Made by a program: the position numbers and the translations under genes. Source: UBA1724 sp963632245 (GTDB lineage Bacteria > Verrucomicrobiota > Lentisphaeria > Oligosphaerales > Oligosphaeraceae). From it: 6,090 bases of DNA. The DNA is taken from contig CAVGTF010000124.1 in assembly GCA_963632245.1 (NCBI GenBank), forward strand, positions 1-6,090, written 5' to 3'. Of the stretch, positions 1 to 5,763 are shown piece by piece; position 1 is the first letter of the stretch, and each line of letters opens with the position of its first letter. Under the pieces are notes generated by a model, which made no database searches, was not told the origin of the DNA, and was given only the letters and a program-made list of their open reading frames with translations.

Positions 1-111
1 GCCCCCAGTCCTTTGGATATCCCCCGCCCCATCAGAAACCGCCCTTCCCTAGGGAAAACCACCCATTACCCATTGCACATTGCACATTGCGCCGTAGGCG
101 CCACGCCCCCC
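1..111. repeat. Dispersed direct repeat, copy A (about 111 bp, cut by window edge)
   Basis: This segment aligns without gaps to 1496-1606 (constant offset 1495) with only about five mismatches, so it is a dispersed direct repeat. It contains the 12-bp palindrome TTCCCTAGGGAA at 45-56 and a CATTGCA heptamer run at 64-90. Similarity ends at 111, just after a C-run. Its left end may lie outside the window. One reading frame is open through both copies, but the differences between copies change amino acids and I see no protein family, so I treat it as non-coding. Confidence 0.85.
64..91. repeat. CATTGCA heptanucleotide tandem repeat, copy A
   Basis: Four consecutive 7-bp units are CATTACC, CATTGCA, CATTGCA and CATTGCG. 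The two central units are perfect and the outer two have drifted. The run lies inside the dispersed repeat and corresponds to 1559-1586. Confidence 0.8.
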
Positions 112-131
112 GAACCCCCGCCTATGCCCTT

Positions 132-217
132 CCGCCTACCGGCGGCACTGCGCGCCAATTCGAGCGCGCTTGGCGCACGCGCCGGTGGTCCGGCGCGGGG
201 GTTCGCCTGCGAAACCC
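132..217. repeat. Chain of four GC-rich hairpins downstream of radC
   Basis: Four inverted repeats follow each other almost without gaps. They are CCGCC/GGCGG with a 4-nt loop (132-145), GCGCCAA/TTGGCGC (152-176), a perfect 8-bp CGCGCCGG/CCGGCGCG stem with loop TGGT (178-197), and GGGTTCGC/GCGAAACCC with one bulged A (199-217). The chain starts five bases beyond the radC stop codon. It could fold in the radC 3' untranslated RNA and slow 3'-end decay or transcription, as REP/BIME-type elements do in enterobacteria. No T-tract follows, so it is not a standard intrinsic terminator. The function is inferred. Confidence 0.6.
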
Positions 218-221
218 TGGC

Positions 222-989
222 CTAACTTCCTCCTTCCTCCTTCCTCCTTCCTCCTTTTTCTTCCTCCCTCCCTTGTTGCGAGGTCAGCAGCTTCGCCTGT
301 CCGAAGGAGAAGAATCCGCGTCCGGTGGGGTCTCCCTGCAGGGAGCCCAAGATCACATGATCCAGGACCTTGATATCCAGGAGCTCCCCCGCCTCCTCCA
401 ACTCACGCGTCATCTTTATATCGCCTTTTGAGGGACGGGGATCGCCAGAGGGGTGGTTATGTGCTAAAATCACCTTCTGACATCCGATGCGCACCGCGCG
501 CCGAAAGACCTCCCGCGCATGCACCAGCGTGCGATCCAGCAGTCCCACCGTGGCGCAGTACTCCTCCAGCACCTGGTTCTTCGTGCTGAGGAAGACCACA
601 TGGAACTCCTCCTGGTCGGTCCGCCGAAAGCGCGTCCGGAGATAGTCCGCCACCTCGGCAGAAGACGAAAACTGCGTCTTCGGCAAGAGCTCCTCCTCCC
701 GCTGACGGCGTCCCAGCTCAAATGCGGCGGCGAGAGTCACCGCCTTTGCGGGTCCCACCCCCAACAGCCCCGTCAATTCCCCCAGCGGCGCCTGGGAGAG
801 CCGTCCCAGACTCCCGCCGAAGTGTTCCAGGAGCTTCGTGCCCACCGTGGTGGCACCGCATCCCCGCACGCCCGTGCGCAACAGGATCGCCAGCAACTCC
901 GGCACCGAGAGCGACCATGCCCCCAGGCGCTCCAGACGCTCCCGGGGACGCTCCTCCGCCGGCAGATCCGATAGAAGATGTCCATCCAT
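222..989 (-). CDS. radC: RadC family JAMM/MPN-domain protein
   Basis: The 255-aa product belongs to the RadC (UPF0758) family. The N-terminal part has the family's RPRERL...LS..ELLAILLRTG signature (about 14-40) and a helix-hairpin-helix segment around LLGVGPAKA (75-83). The C-terminal JAMM/MPN domain carries a complete HNHPSGD...D metal motif, with H177, H179 and D190 as expected zinc ligands. RadC was once linked to DNA repair, but its biochemical role is unsettled. The ATG at 989 is supported by AGGAGG nine bases upstream. The family normally ends shortly after a G-R-x-F/Y-S-F motif, here GRGFFSF (223-229). This protein instead continues through a charged tail, residues 236-255, rich in Glu, Lys, Arg and Gly and encoded by the heptamer repeat at 227-267. 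The gene stands alone and is divergent from dus. With both domains present it looks like the chromosomal form rather than a truncated mobile-element RadC. Confidence 0.95.
   Translation of the reverse strand: MDGHLLSDLPAEERPRERLERLGAWSLSVPELLAILLRTGVRGCGATTVGTKLLEHFGGSLGRLSQAPLGELTGLLGVGPAKAVTLAAAFELGRRQREEELLPKTQFSSSAEVADYLRTRFRRTDQEEFHVVFLSTKNQVLEEYCATVGLLDRTLVHAREVFRRAVRIGCQKVILAHNHPSGDPRPSKGDIKMTRELEEAGELLDIKVLDHVILGSLQGDPTGRGFFSFGQAKLLTSQQGREEEKGGRRKEEGGS
227..267. repeat. TTCCTCC heptanucleotide tandem repeat inside the radC 3' end
   Basis: TTCCTCC occurs four times in perfect tandem (227-233, 234-240, 241-247, 248-254). A fifth copy lies at 261-267 after the spacer TTTTTC. On the radC coding strand it reads GGAGGAA. 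Since 7 is not a multiple of 3, the frame cycles and the translation repeats only every seven residues. Loss or gain of one unit would shift the radC frame and move its stop codon. Confidence 0.9.
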
Positions 990-998
990 ACACCACTT

Positions 999-1004
999 CC
1001 TCCT
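999..1004 (-). promoter_or_regulatory. Ribosome binding site of radC
   Basis: The minus strand reads AGGAGG nine bases before the ATG at 989. It is a near-perfect Shine-Dalgarno at good spacing and fixes the radC start. Confidence 0.8.
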
Positions 1005-1131
1005 ACATAAAAATCAATCCCGCTTCCTGCGCGGTACCCAGCAACCCCGCGGCACACCCAAAGATACCTCCTTCCGCCGCACACCCCGCCAAAATCCGCG
1101 AAACGCCCCATTTTCCCAACTTTCCCCAGGA
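1005..1131. other. radC upstream region, no gene or repeat recognised
   Basis: This is ordinary GC-rich intergenic sequence between the radC ribosome binding site and the 73-bp array. A short AT-rich patch at about 1005-1018 lies directly behind the Shine-Dalgarno and could belong to the radC promoter, but I could not place a convincing -35/-10 pair on either strand. Confidence 0.5.
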
Positions 1132-1439
1132 GGTGCCGCAGGCGCCCGGCGCCGTGCCGGCGCCGTAAGTACCTAGCAATTAGTGGTTAGTGGCTAGCCT
1201 ATATGGTGCCGCAGGCGCCCGGCGCCGTGCCGGCGCCGTAAGTACCTAGCAATTAGTGGTTAGTGGCTAGCCTATATGGTGCCGCAGGCGCCCGGCGCCG
1301 TGCCGGCGCCGTAAGTACCTAGCAATTAGTGGTTAGTGGCTAGCCTATATGGTGCCGCAGGCGCCCGGCGCCGTGCCGGCGCCGTAAGTACCTAGCAATT
1401 AGTGGTTAGTGGCTAGCCTATATGGTGCCGCAGGCGCCC
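1132..1439. repeat. Tandem array of 73-bp repeats: four perfect copies plus a 16-bp partial
   Basis: Units begin at 1132, 1205, 1278 and 1351, and a partial fifth covers 1424-1439. The four full copies are identical base for base by my reading. Each unit has a GC-rich half starting GGTGCCGCAGGCGCC, with a 7-bp stem GGCGCCG/CGGCGCC around loop TGC (unit positions 17-33). An AT-richer half follows, built of four 7-bp words: CTAGCAA, TTAGTGG, TTAGTGG, CTAGCCT. The terminal CTAGC and GCTAG could also pair. There are no variable spacers, so it is not a CRISPR array, and no coding capacity is evident. A diverged relative is at 5902-5994. The perfect identity implies recent tandem amplification or gene conversion. 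Confidence 0.95.
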
Positions 1440-1501
1440 TTCCGCCGAAGCTTCGGCGGTACCAGCCTTTCCCCAAATGGGGGTGCGGGGGGCTTGCCCC
1501 C
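1436..1501. repeat. Hairpin-rich block joining the 73-bp array to repeat copy B
   Basis: The partial fifth 73-bp unit changes abruptly into three inverted repeats. These are the perfect 18-bp palindrome CCGCCGAAGCTTCGGCGG (1442-1459), CCCC-AAAT-GGGG (1471-1482), and a GGGGG/CCCCC stem with loop CTTG (1488-1501). The block starts GCCCTTCCGCC, the same word that opens the hairpin chain at 126-136, so both appear to use a shared module with a different loop. Confidence 0.65.
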
Positions 1502-1606
1502 AGTCCTTTGGATATCCCCCGCCCCGTCAGAAACCGCCCTTCCCTAGGGAAAACCACCCATTGCACATTGCACATTGCACATTGCGCCGTAGGTGCCACG
1601 CCCCCC
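1496..1606. repeat. Dispersed direct repeat, copy B (111 bp), ending at the dus start codon
   Basis: This gapless, near-identical copy of 1-111 includes the TTCCCTAGGGAA palindrome at 1540-1551. Similarity to copy A stops at 1606, and the proposed dus ATG is the next base. With copy A it forms a direct repeat flanking radC and the 73-bp array. Any promoter for the dus cluster must lie inside or upstream of repeat sequence. Confidence 0.85.
1559..1586. repeat. CATTGCA heptanucleotide tandem repeat, copy B
   Basis: Three perfect CATTGCA units (1559-1579) are followed by CATTGCG. Copy A has CATTACC in place of the first unit, so this copy keeps the repeat more intact. Confidence 0.85.
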
Positions 1607-2566
1607 ATGTCTCTCCTCTCCCCCTTCTCTCTCCCGCGCTTTCCCGACTTTTTGCCGACGAGGCTCCTGCCGGGTCCCATGGAGGGAGTCACCACGGGGG
1701 CATTCCTGAAACTGCTCACGGAGCGCGGGTGGGTACGGGTCTGGTGGACGCCCTTCTTGCGAATATCAGAGGGCGTCCCGCGGGTCGCGCGCTTAAAGGC
1801 GTGGCTGGAACCCTACCTCTCCACCGGAATGCCGGTGATTACGCAGATCATGGGCGTGCACACGGGGCGCCTGGTAGAATCCGCGCGGCGTCTCCGCGCG
1901 CTGGGCGCAACTGCCATCGATCTGAATTGCGCCTGTCCCAGCGATATCGTGGTGGGCAATGGCGCCGGCGGCGGACGTCTCCGGGAACCCGAATGGATCC
2001 GCGAGACCCTCCGCGCCCTCCGGGAGTCCCTGGATTGTCCGCTGGGCGTGAAGCTCCGCAGCGGCTTCGCCTCACCGGAGGAATTCTCGCGCACGCTGGC
2101 ACCAATCCTCCAGGAGGGCGCGGTCGACTTCTTCACGCTCCATTATCGTACGGTGGCGGAAGGATACCGTGAGGTGCCTGGCGGCTGGTCCCGCCTCAAG
2201 GAGGCCCGCCGCCTCCTGCCGGATTTGCCCATGATTGGCTCCGGCGACCTCTGGACCGTCCAGGACATCCGCCGCATGGCGGAGGAGTGCGGCGTGGACG
2301 CCGTGGCGCCCGCACGCGGTCTCCTGCGAAATCCGCGGCTGCTCCGGGATGCGGAGTCCTTCCTCCGCGGCGAAGAGCCCCCCGCCTTGACTCTGGACGA
2401 CCGACTGACACTGCTCCAAGACTTCCGGGAGCGCGGCACTCCCCTGGGATTCCTCCTGCAAATGGGTGCGAATCTCCTGCAAAAGGACTCCCCCGAATTC
2501 CGGACATTCCTCCAAAAGACCCTGGCGGACTCCGCCAGCGGCAGACAATCTGAATTCCTGCAATGA
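1607..2566 (+). CDS. dus: tRNA-dihydrouridine synthase, DusC-like
   Basis: The 319-aa product is an FMN- and NADPH-dependent enzyme that reduces uridine to dihydrouridine in the tRNA D-loop. The N-terminus has GPMEGVTTGAF (23-33), the family's (A)PM.GVTD..FR motif. The active site DLNCACPS (105-112) places the catalytic cysteine at C110, followed by VGNGAGGG (116-123). VKLRSG (148-153) contains the FMN-contacting lysine K149, and H179 and R181 lie in LHYRT (178-182). IGSGD and ARGLLRNP match the later phosphate-binding region. DLNC.CPS plus the glycine run resembles E. coli DusC, which modifies U16, but the target here is inferred. I chose the ATG at 1607 because the 1679 ATG would cut into the first motif, while the frame upstream is repeat sequence. 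No Shine-Dalgarno precedes it. The final ATGA overlaps trmL. Confidence 0.93.
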   Translation: MSLLSPFSLPRFPDFLPTRLLPGPMEGVTTGAFLKLLTERGWVRVWWTPFLRISEGVPRVARLKAWLEPYLSTGMPVITQIMGVHTGRLVESARRLRALGATAIDLNCACPSDIVVGNGAGGGRLREPEWIRETLRALRESLDCPLGVKLRSGFASPEEFSRTLAPILQEGAVDFFTLHYRTVAEGYREVPGGWSRLKEARRLLPDLPMIGSGDLWTVQDIRRMAEECGVDAVAPARGLLRNPRLLRDAESFLRGEEPPALTLDDRLTLLQDFRERGTPLGFLLQMGANLLQKDSPEFRTFLQKTLADSASGRQSEFLQ

Positions 2567-3036
2567 ACAGCAAGATCCCCTTCCATGTCGTCCTGGTGGC
2601 GCCGGAAATCCCCCAGAACACCGGCACCATCGGCAGACTCTGCGTCAATGCCGACGCGCATCTCCATCTCATCGAGCCACTGGGATTCCTCATTGACGAC
2701 ACACACCTCCGCCGCGCGGGACTGGACTACTGGCCCTACCTGAAATGGAATCTCTGGAAGGACTGGGATGCCTTCCTGGAGGGCGCCAAGCCCACCCGGC
2801 TGGTCTTCCTCTCCTCCAAGACCAAACAGAGCCTCTACGATCTCCAAATCCAGCCCGGAGACTTCTTCGTCTTCGGAAACGAACAGCACGGCCTCCCGCC
2901 GGATTTCTACGAGCGCTACAAGGCGCAGCTCTTCACCATCCCCATGCCCGGCGAACACGCGCGCTGCCACAATCTGGCAAACGCCGCCTCCATCGCCCTC
3001 TACGAAGGACTCCGACAGACCCAATTCGCAAAATGA
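2563..3036 (+). CDS. trmL: tRNA (cytidine/uridine-34-2'-O)-methyltransferase, TrmL type
   Basis: The 157-aa product is a minimal SPOUT methyltransferase, about the length of E. coli TrmL (YibK), which uses S-adenosylmethionine to methylate the wobble nucleotide's 2'-hydroxyl in certain leucine tRNAs. All three SPOUT/SpoU motifs are visible. Motif 1 is PEIPQNTGTIGRLC (14-27) with R25. Motif 2 is FGNEQHGLP (104-112) with E107. Motif 3 is IPMPGEHARCHNLANAASIALYE (126-148 overall), which forms part of the trefoil-knot cofactor site. IEPLGF...LRRAGLDYW (37-57) is also characteristic of TrmL. Motif 3 usually reads RS.NLSN; here it is RCHNLAN, a mild variation. The start overlaps the dus stop (ATGA) with no clear Shine-Dalgarno, suggesting translational coupling. 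Its stop overlaps the next start in the same way. Confidence 0.95.
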   Translation: MNSKIPFHVVLVAPEIPQNTGTIGRLCVNADAHLHLIEPLGFLIDDTHLRRAGLDYWPYLKWNLWKDWDAFLEGAKPTRLVFLSSKTKQSLYDLQIQPGDFFVFGNEQHGLPPDFYERYKAQLFTIPMPGEHARCHNLANAASIALYEGLRQTQFAK

Positions 3037-3887
3037 CCACACCCTCCTTCACACTCCTCGATGGCGCCAAAATCCCCGCACAGGGCTTCGGCGTCTTCCA
3101 GATCCCGCCCGGCGAGGACACCGAGAGGGCGGTCCTGCAGGCATTGGAGGCCGGCTACCGGCATATCGATACCGCCGCCGCATACCAGAACGAGGCCTCC
3201 GTGGGACGCGCAGTCCGCGCCTCCGGAATCCCCCGCGAACAGCTCTTCATCACCTCGAAACTCTGGCTCCAGGACTTCGGCTACGAGCCCGCCAAGAAGG
3301 GCATCGAGACCTCCCTGCGACTCCTGGATCTGGATTACATCGACCTCTATCTCCTCCACCAGCCATACCTGGATACCGTCGGCGCCTGGCGCGCCATGGA
3401 GGAATCCCACTCGAAGGGCCTCCTACGCTCCCTGGGCGTCAGCAATTTCACCATCCGATACCTGGAAGAATTCCTTCCCAGGGTCTCCACCATTCCCGTC
3501 GTGAACCAGGTGGAGTGCAATCCCCTCCAGCAGCAGAAGCCACTGCGCGCAAAAATGGCGGAGCACGGCATCCTCCTGGAAAGCTGGTATCCCCTGGGAC
3601 ACGGAAACCCCGAACTCCTGCAAAACCCCGTCCTCACCGAGATCGCACAGGCGCACCACCGCAGCGTCTCACAGGTCATCCTGCTCTGGCATCTGCAAGA
3701 GAAATCCATCGCACTCCCAAAATCCACCAATCCCGCACACATCAAGGAGAACCTGGATCTGGACTTCTGCCTCTCTTTCGAGGAAATGGAGCGCATCCGC
3801 GCCCTGGATACCGGAAAGGGCTACCGGAATCCCGAGGATCCCGGCATCGCAGAACACCTCCTGGAAAAGTATAAGATCCATCCGTAA
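3033..3887 (+). CDS. Aldo/keto reductase
   Basis: The 284-aa product is a cytosolic NAD(P)H-dependent (beta/alpha)8-barrel oxidoreductase of the aldo/keto reductase superfamily, and of normal length. The catalytic tetrad is intact: D46 and Y51 in GYRHIDTAAAYQNE (41-54), K76 in ITSKLW (73-78), and H109 in LLHQPY (107-112). LGVSNF and the C-terminal LPKSTNPAHIKENLDL stretch match the substrate- and cofactor-phosphate-binding regions. The overall pattern resembles bacterial AKR5-type enzymes that reduce small aldehydes and alpha-dicarbonyls such as methylglyoxal, but the substrate cannot be read from sequence. The ATG at 3033 overlaps the trmL stop (ATGA), and no Shine-Dalgarno is apparent. It follows two tRNA enzymes, and I see no pathway link beyond shared transcription. 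Confidence 0.94.
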   Translation: MTTPSFTLLDGAKIPAQGFGVFQIPPGEDTERAVLQALEAGYRHIDTAAAYQNEASVGRAVRASGIPREQLFITSKLWLQDFGYEPAKKGIETSLRLLDLDYIDLYLLHQPYLDTVGAWRAMEESHSKGLLRSLGVSNFTIRYLEEFLPRVSTIPVVNQVECNPLQQQKPLRAKMAEHGILLESWYPLGHGNPELLQNPVLTEIAQAHHRSVSQVILLWHLQEKSIALPKSTNPAHIKENLDLDFCLSFEEMERIRALDTGKGYRNPEDPGIAEHLLEKYKIHP

Positions 3888-3894
3888 AAAAAAC

Positions 3895-3900
3895 AGGGAG
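3895..3900 (+). promoter_or_regulatory. Ribosome binding site of the DUF362 gene
   Basis: AGGGAG lies eight bases before the ATG at 3909, within the 21-bp gap after the reductase stop. It is the only gene in the plus-strand cluster with a clear Shine-Dalgarno, so it is probably translated independently of the three coupled genes. Confidence 0.7.
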
Positions 3901-3908
3901 AACACCCC

Positions 3909-4949
3909 ATGAAATCCCTCTCCACACTCCTCTGCCTCCTCCTGGCACTGCTCCTCCTGGCACCCGCGTGCGCACAGGAAGACACCACTGCCACCACCAC
4001 ACAGGCCACTGCCACCACAACCACCGCGGAGCTACTCCCACACCAACTCCCCGATGACGCACAGGGACCCGTCGTATACTTCACCCGCGATATCTCCGCC
4101 GAGGGACTCCTCCGCGCCTTCCAGGCAATGAACTGGACTCCCACAGACAAGGTGGGCGTAAAGATCAGCACCGGCGAATCCGCAAAATCCAACCACCTTC
4201 GTCCCGAGCTCATCGGGCCCCTGGTGAAGTCCATCCACGGCACGCTGGTGGAATGCAATACCGCCTACGGCGGAAACCGCTCCACTCCGGAACACCACCA
4301 CAATGTGGTCAAGGAACGCGGATACCTCGCAATCGCCCCCTTCGATCTCCTTGACGAAGAGAACTACACCACCCTCCCCATCCCCTTCGGAAAGGTCATC
4401 CACGAGGACTACGTGGGCTCACACTTCCCAAACTACACCTCCTATCTCGTCCTGTCACACTTCAAGGGACACGCCATGGCCGGCTTCGGCGGCGCCCTGA
4501 AAAATCTCTCCATCGGCTTCGCCAGCGGCACCGCCGTGGAGAAGTCCGGAAAGGCGTGGATTCACTCCGGCGGCAAAAGCGCCACCTCCTGGCGCGGCGG
4601 CGACCAGACCGATTTTCTGGAGGCAATGGGCGAGGCCGCTCTCGCAGTCTGCATGGCAATGAATGACGGCAAAAATATCGCCTTCGTCAATGTCATGAAC
4701 CGACTCAGCGTGGACTGCGATTGCAACGGAAATCCCGCCGAACCCGATATGCACGACATCGGCGTCCTCTCCTCCACCGACCCCCTCGCCCTCGACCAGG
4801 CATGCATGGACCTCGTCTGGAAGGCCGAGGACTCCGCAAGCCTAAAGGCACGCGTCGACCGCCAAGACGGACGGCATATCCTCGATTACACCGACTCCCT
4901 CAACATCTACCACCGAAACTATAAACTGGTCGACCTGGACAAACGGTAA
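3909..4949 (+). CDS. Exported DUF362 domain protein
   Basis: The 346-aa product has a signal peptide: a Lys at position 2, a leucine-rich core (7-17), and likely signal peptidase I cleavage after ACA (residue 22). C21 makes a lipoprotein conceivable, but APAC is a poor lipobox. A Thr/Ala-rich low-complexity linker follows (25-40), containing two seven-residue repeats encoded by a 21-bp imperfect duplication at 3987-4028. The rest is a DUF362 domain: VGVKISTGE (81-89), VECNTAYGG (113-121), SHFKGH...GFGGALKN (182-198), VDCDCNG (267-273) and DIGVLSSTDPLALDQAC (282-298). C269, C271 and C298 are candidate metal or Fe-S ligands, as proposed for related iron-sulfur-annotated proteins. No separate ferredoxin domain is present. 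The family's reaction is not established. It is last in the plus-strand cluster and converges on the sirtuin gene. Confidence 0.88.
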   Translation: MKSLSTLLCLLLALLLLAPACAQEDTTATTTQATATTTTAELLPHQLPDDAQGPVVYFTRDISAEGLLRAFQAMNWTPTDKVGVKISTGESAKSNHLRPELIGPLVKSIHGTLVECNTAYGGNRSTPEHHHNVVKERGYLAIAPFDLLDEENYTTLPIPFGKVIHEDYVGSHFPNYTSYLVLSHFKGHAMAGFGGALKNLSIGFASGTAVEKSGKAWIHSGGKSATSWRGGDQTDFLEAMGEAALAVCMAMNDGKNIAFVNVMNRLSVDCDCNGNPAEPDMHDIGVLSSTDPLALDQACMDLVWKAEDSASLKARVDRQDGRHILDYTDSLNIYHRNYKLVDLDKR

Positions 4950-4978
4950 AAAAACGCCGTACGCTATTCAACCATAGC
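4948..4978 (-). terminator. Weak candidate terminator of the sirtuin gene
   Basis: On the minus strand, just past the sirtuin stop, GCTAT/ATAGC forms a 5-bp stem with a 6-nt loop (4963-4978). An 8-nt spacer and then seven Ts (4954-4948) follow. The stem is short and the spacer longer than usual, so this is tentative. I see no good terminator for the plus-strand cluster in this convergent gap. Confidence 0.25.
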
Positions 4979-4980
4979 AA

Positions 4981-5748
4981 CTACAGGACTTCTTGTGGGA
5001 TGCCGAGGCATCGTGCGAGGAGCCCTGCGGTGTTTTGGTGGAGGACAAGTGTGGCCTGATCGTCCATCCAGGTCTCGTCGCGATTGAGGATCACGAGGGG
5101 TGCGTTAGCAGGTCGTTGTGAGGGGAGATAGGATGCGGGCATGACCTGCAGGGAGGTGCCCAGGACCACCGCCAGATCGCAGTGGGCGAAGGCCTCCATG
5201 GCGCTGGTGAAGTCGCGTTGCGGCAGATCCTCTCCGAAGAAGACGATATCGGGTCGGAGGGGATGATTGCAGTGTGGGCATCGGGGCATGTCGCCGGTTT
5301 TCATGACGGCGAGGAATTCCTCGCTGCGGGAGGAGAATCCGCATTGTGGGCAAGAGAGGGTCTCCATGGTCCCGTGGAGCGTACAGACCCTCCGGGAACC
5401 CGCCCGCTGATGGAGCACATCGATATTCTGCGTGGCCACGCATACCTCCTTCTCCCAGGGGGCGCGTTCCAACGCCGCCAATGCCAAATGACCGCCATTG
5501 GGCTTCGCCGACAGCACCTCCTGGTAAAAGGGGCCAATCGCACGCCAGAAGTGCTCCGGACGCGCCAAGAAGGTGTCCAGCTCGAAGATGTCCTCGCCGA
5601 CTGTCTCGTATAACCCGCCAGGCGACCGGAAGTCCGGTATGCCACTCTCCGTGGACATCCCCGCACCCGTCAATACCGCAATCCGATGCGCGCCCCGCAG
5701 CAACTCCTGCAACCGACGCTCCTCACCACACAAGACAATCTCCGACAT
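4981..5748 (-). CDS. cobB: Sirtuin NAD-dependent protein deacylase
   Basis: The 255-aa product is a Sir2 family enzyme that removes acyl groups from protein lysines using NAD, giving nicotinamide and O-acyl-ADP-ribose. The motifs are complete: GAGMSTESGIPDFRS (28-42) for NAD binding, TQNID (106-110), catalytic H125 in LHGT, a zinc site C133/C136 and C157/C160, and GTSLQV near the C-terminal third. The Tyr/Arg pair of CobB-type desuccinylases (Y-x-x-R after the first motif) is not visible; the local sequence is SPGGLYETV, pointing to deacetylase-like specificity. The ATG at 5748 has GGGAGG nine bases upstream; an in-frame GTG at 5796 would add 16 residues without such a site. The gene is single and convergent with the DUF362 gene. 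Base skew changes sign within the gene near 5400. Its length, zinc site and isolation argue against a defence-type SIR2 protein. Confidence 0.95.
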   Translation of the reverse strand: MSEIVLCGEERRLQELLRGAHRIAVLTGAGMSTESGIPDFRSPGGLYETVGEDIFELDTFLARPEHFWRAIGPFYQEVLSAKPNGGHLALAALERAPWEKEVCVATQNIDVLHQRAGSRRVCTLHGTMETLSCPQCGFSSRSEEFLAVMKTGDMPRCPHCNHPLRPDIVFFGEDLPQRDFTSAMEAFAHCDLAVVLGTSLQVMPASYLPSQRPANAPLVILNRDETWMDDQATLVLHQNTAGLLARCLGIPQEVL

Positions 5749-5757
5749 CCCTAAAGA

Positions 5758-5763
5758 CCTCCC
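5758..5763 (-). promoter_or_regulatory. Ribosome binding site deciding the sirtuin start
   Basis: The minus strand reads GGGAGG nine bases upstream of the ATG at 5748. It supports this start over the longer GTG start at 5796, which has no comparable site. Confidence 0.8.

Noticed and set aside
13..225. Small plus-strand reading frame of 70 codons
   Set aside because: It is a translation of repeat and hairpin DNA with proline-rich composition, no ribosome binding site and no recognisable family.
222..989. RadC as a marker of a prophage or genomic island
   Set aside because: It has the full two-domain form, and no other mobile-element gene is in the window.
1132..1439. CRISPR-like array
   Set aside because: Units are contiguous and identical over all 73 bp, with no variable spacers and no cas genes nearby.
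1409..1606. N-terminal extension of dus reaching back into the 73-bp array
   Set aside because: The added 66 residues are repeat DNA read in frame. Dus proteins begin only shortly before the PMEGVT motif.
2143..3042. Long antisense reading frame of 299 codons
   Set aside because: It is a shadow of dus and trmL, both of which show complete family motifs on the plus strand.
3909..3974. Lipoprotein signal on the DUF362 protein
   Set aside because: A cysteine is present at residue 21, but the preceding APA is a poor lipobox. ACA followed by Q fits signal peptidase I better, so I only mention the alternative.
4981..5748. Sirtuin as part of an anti-phage defence system
   Set aside because: It is a normal-length single-domain sirtuin with intact zinc cysteines and no fused or adjacent Argonaute, HerA or other defence partner.
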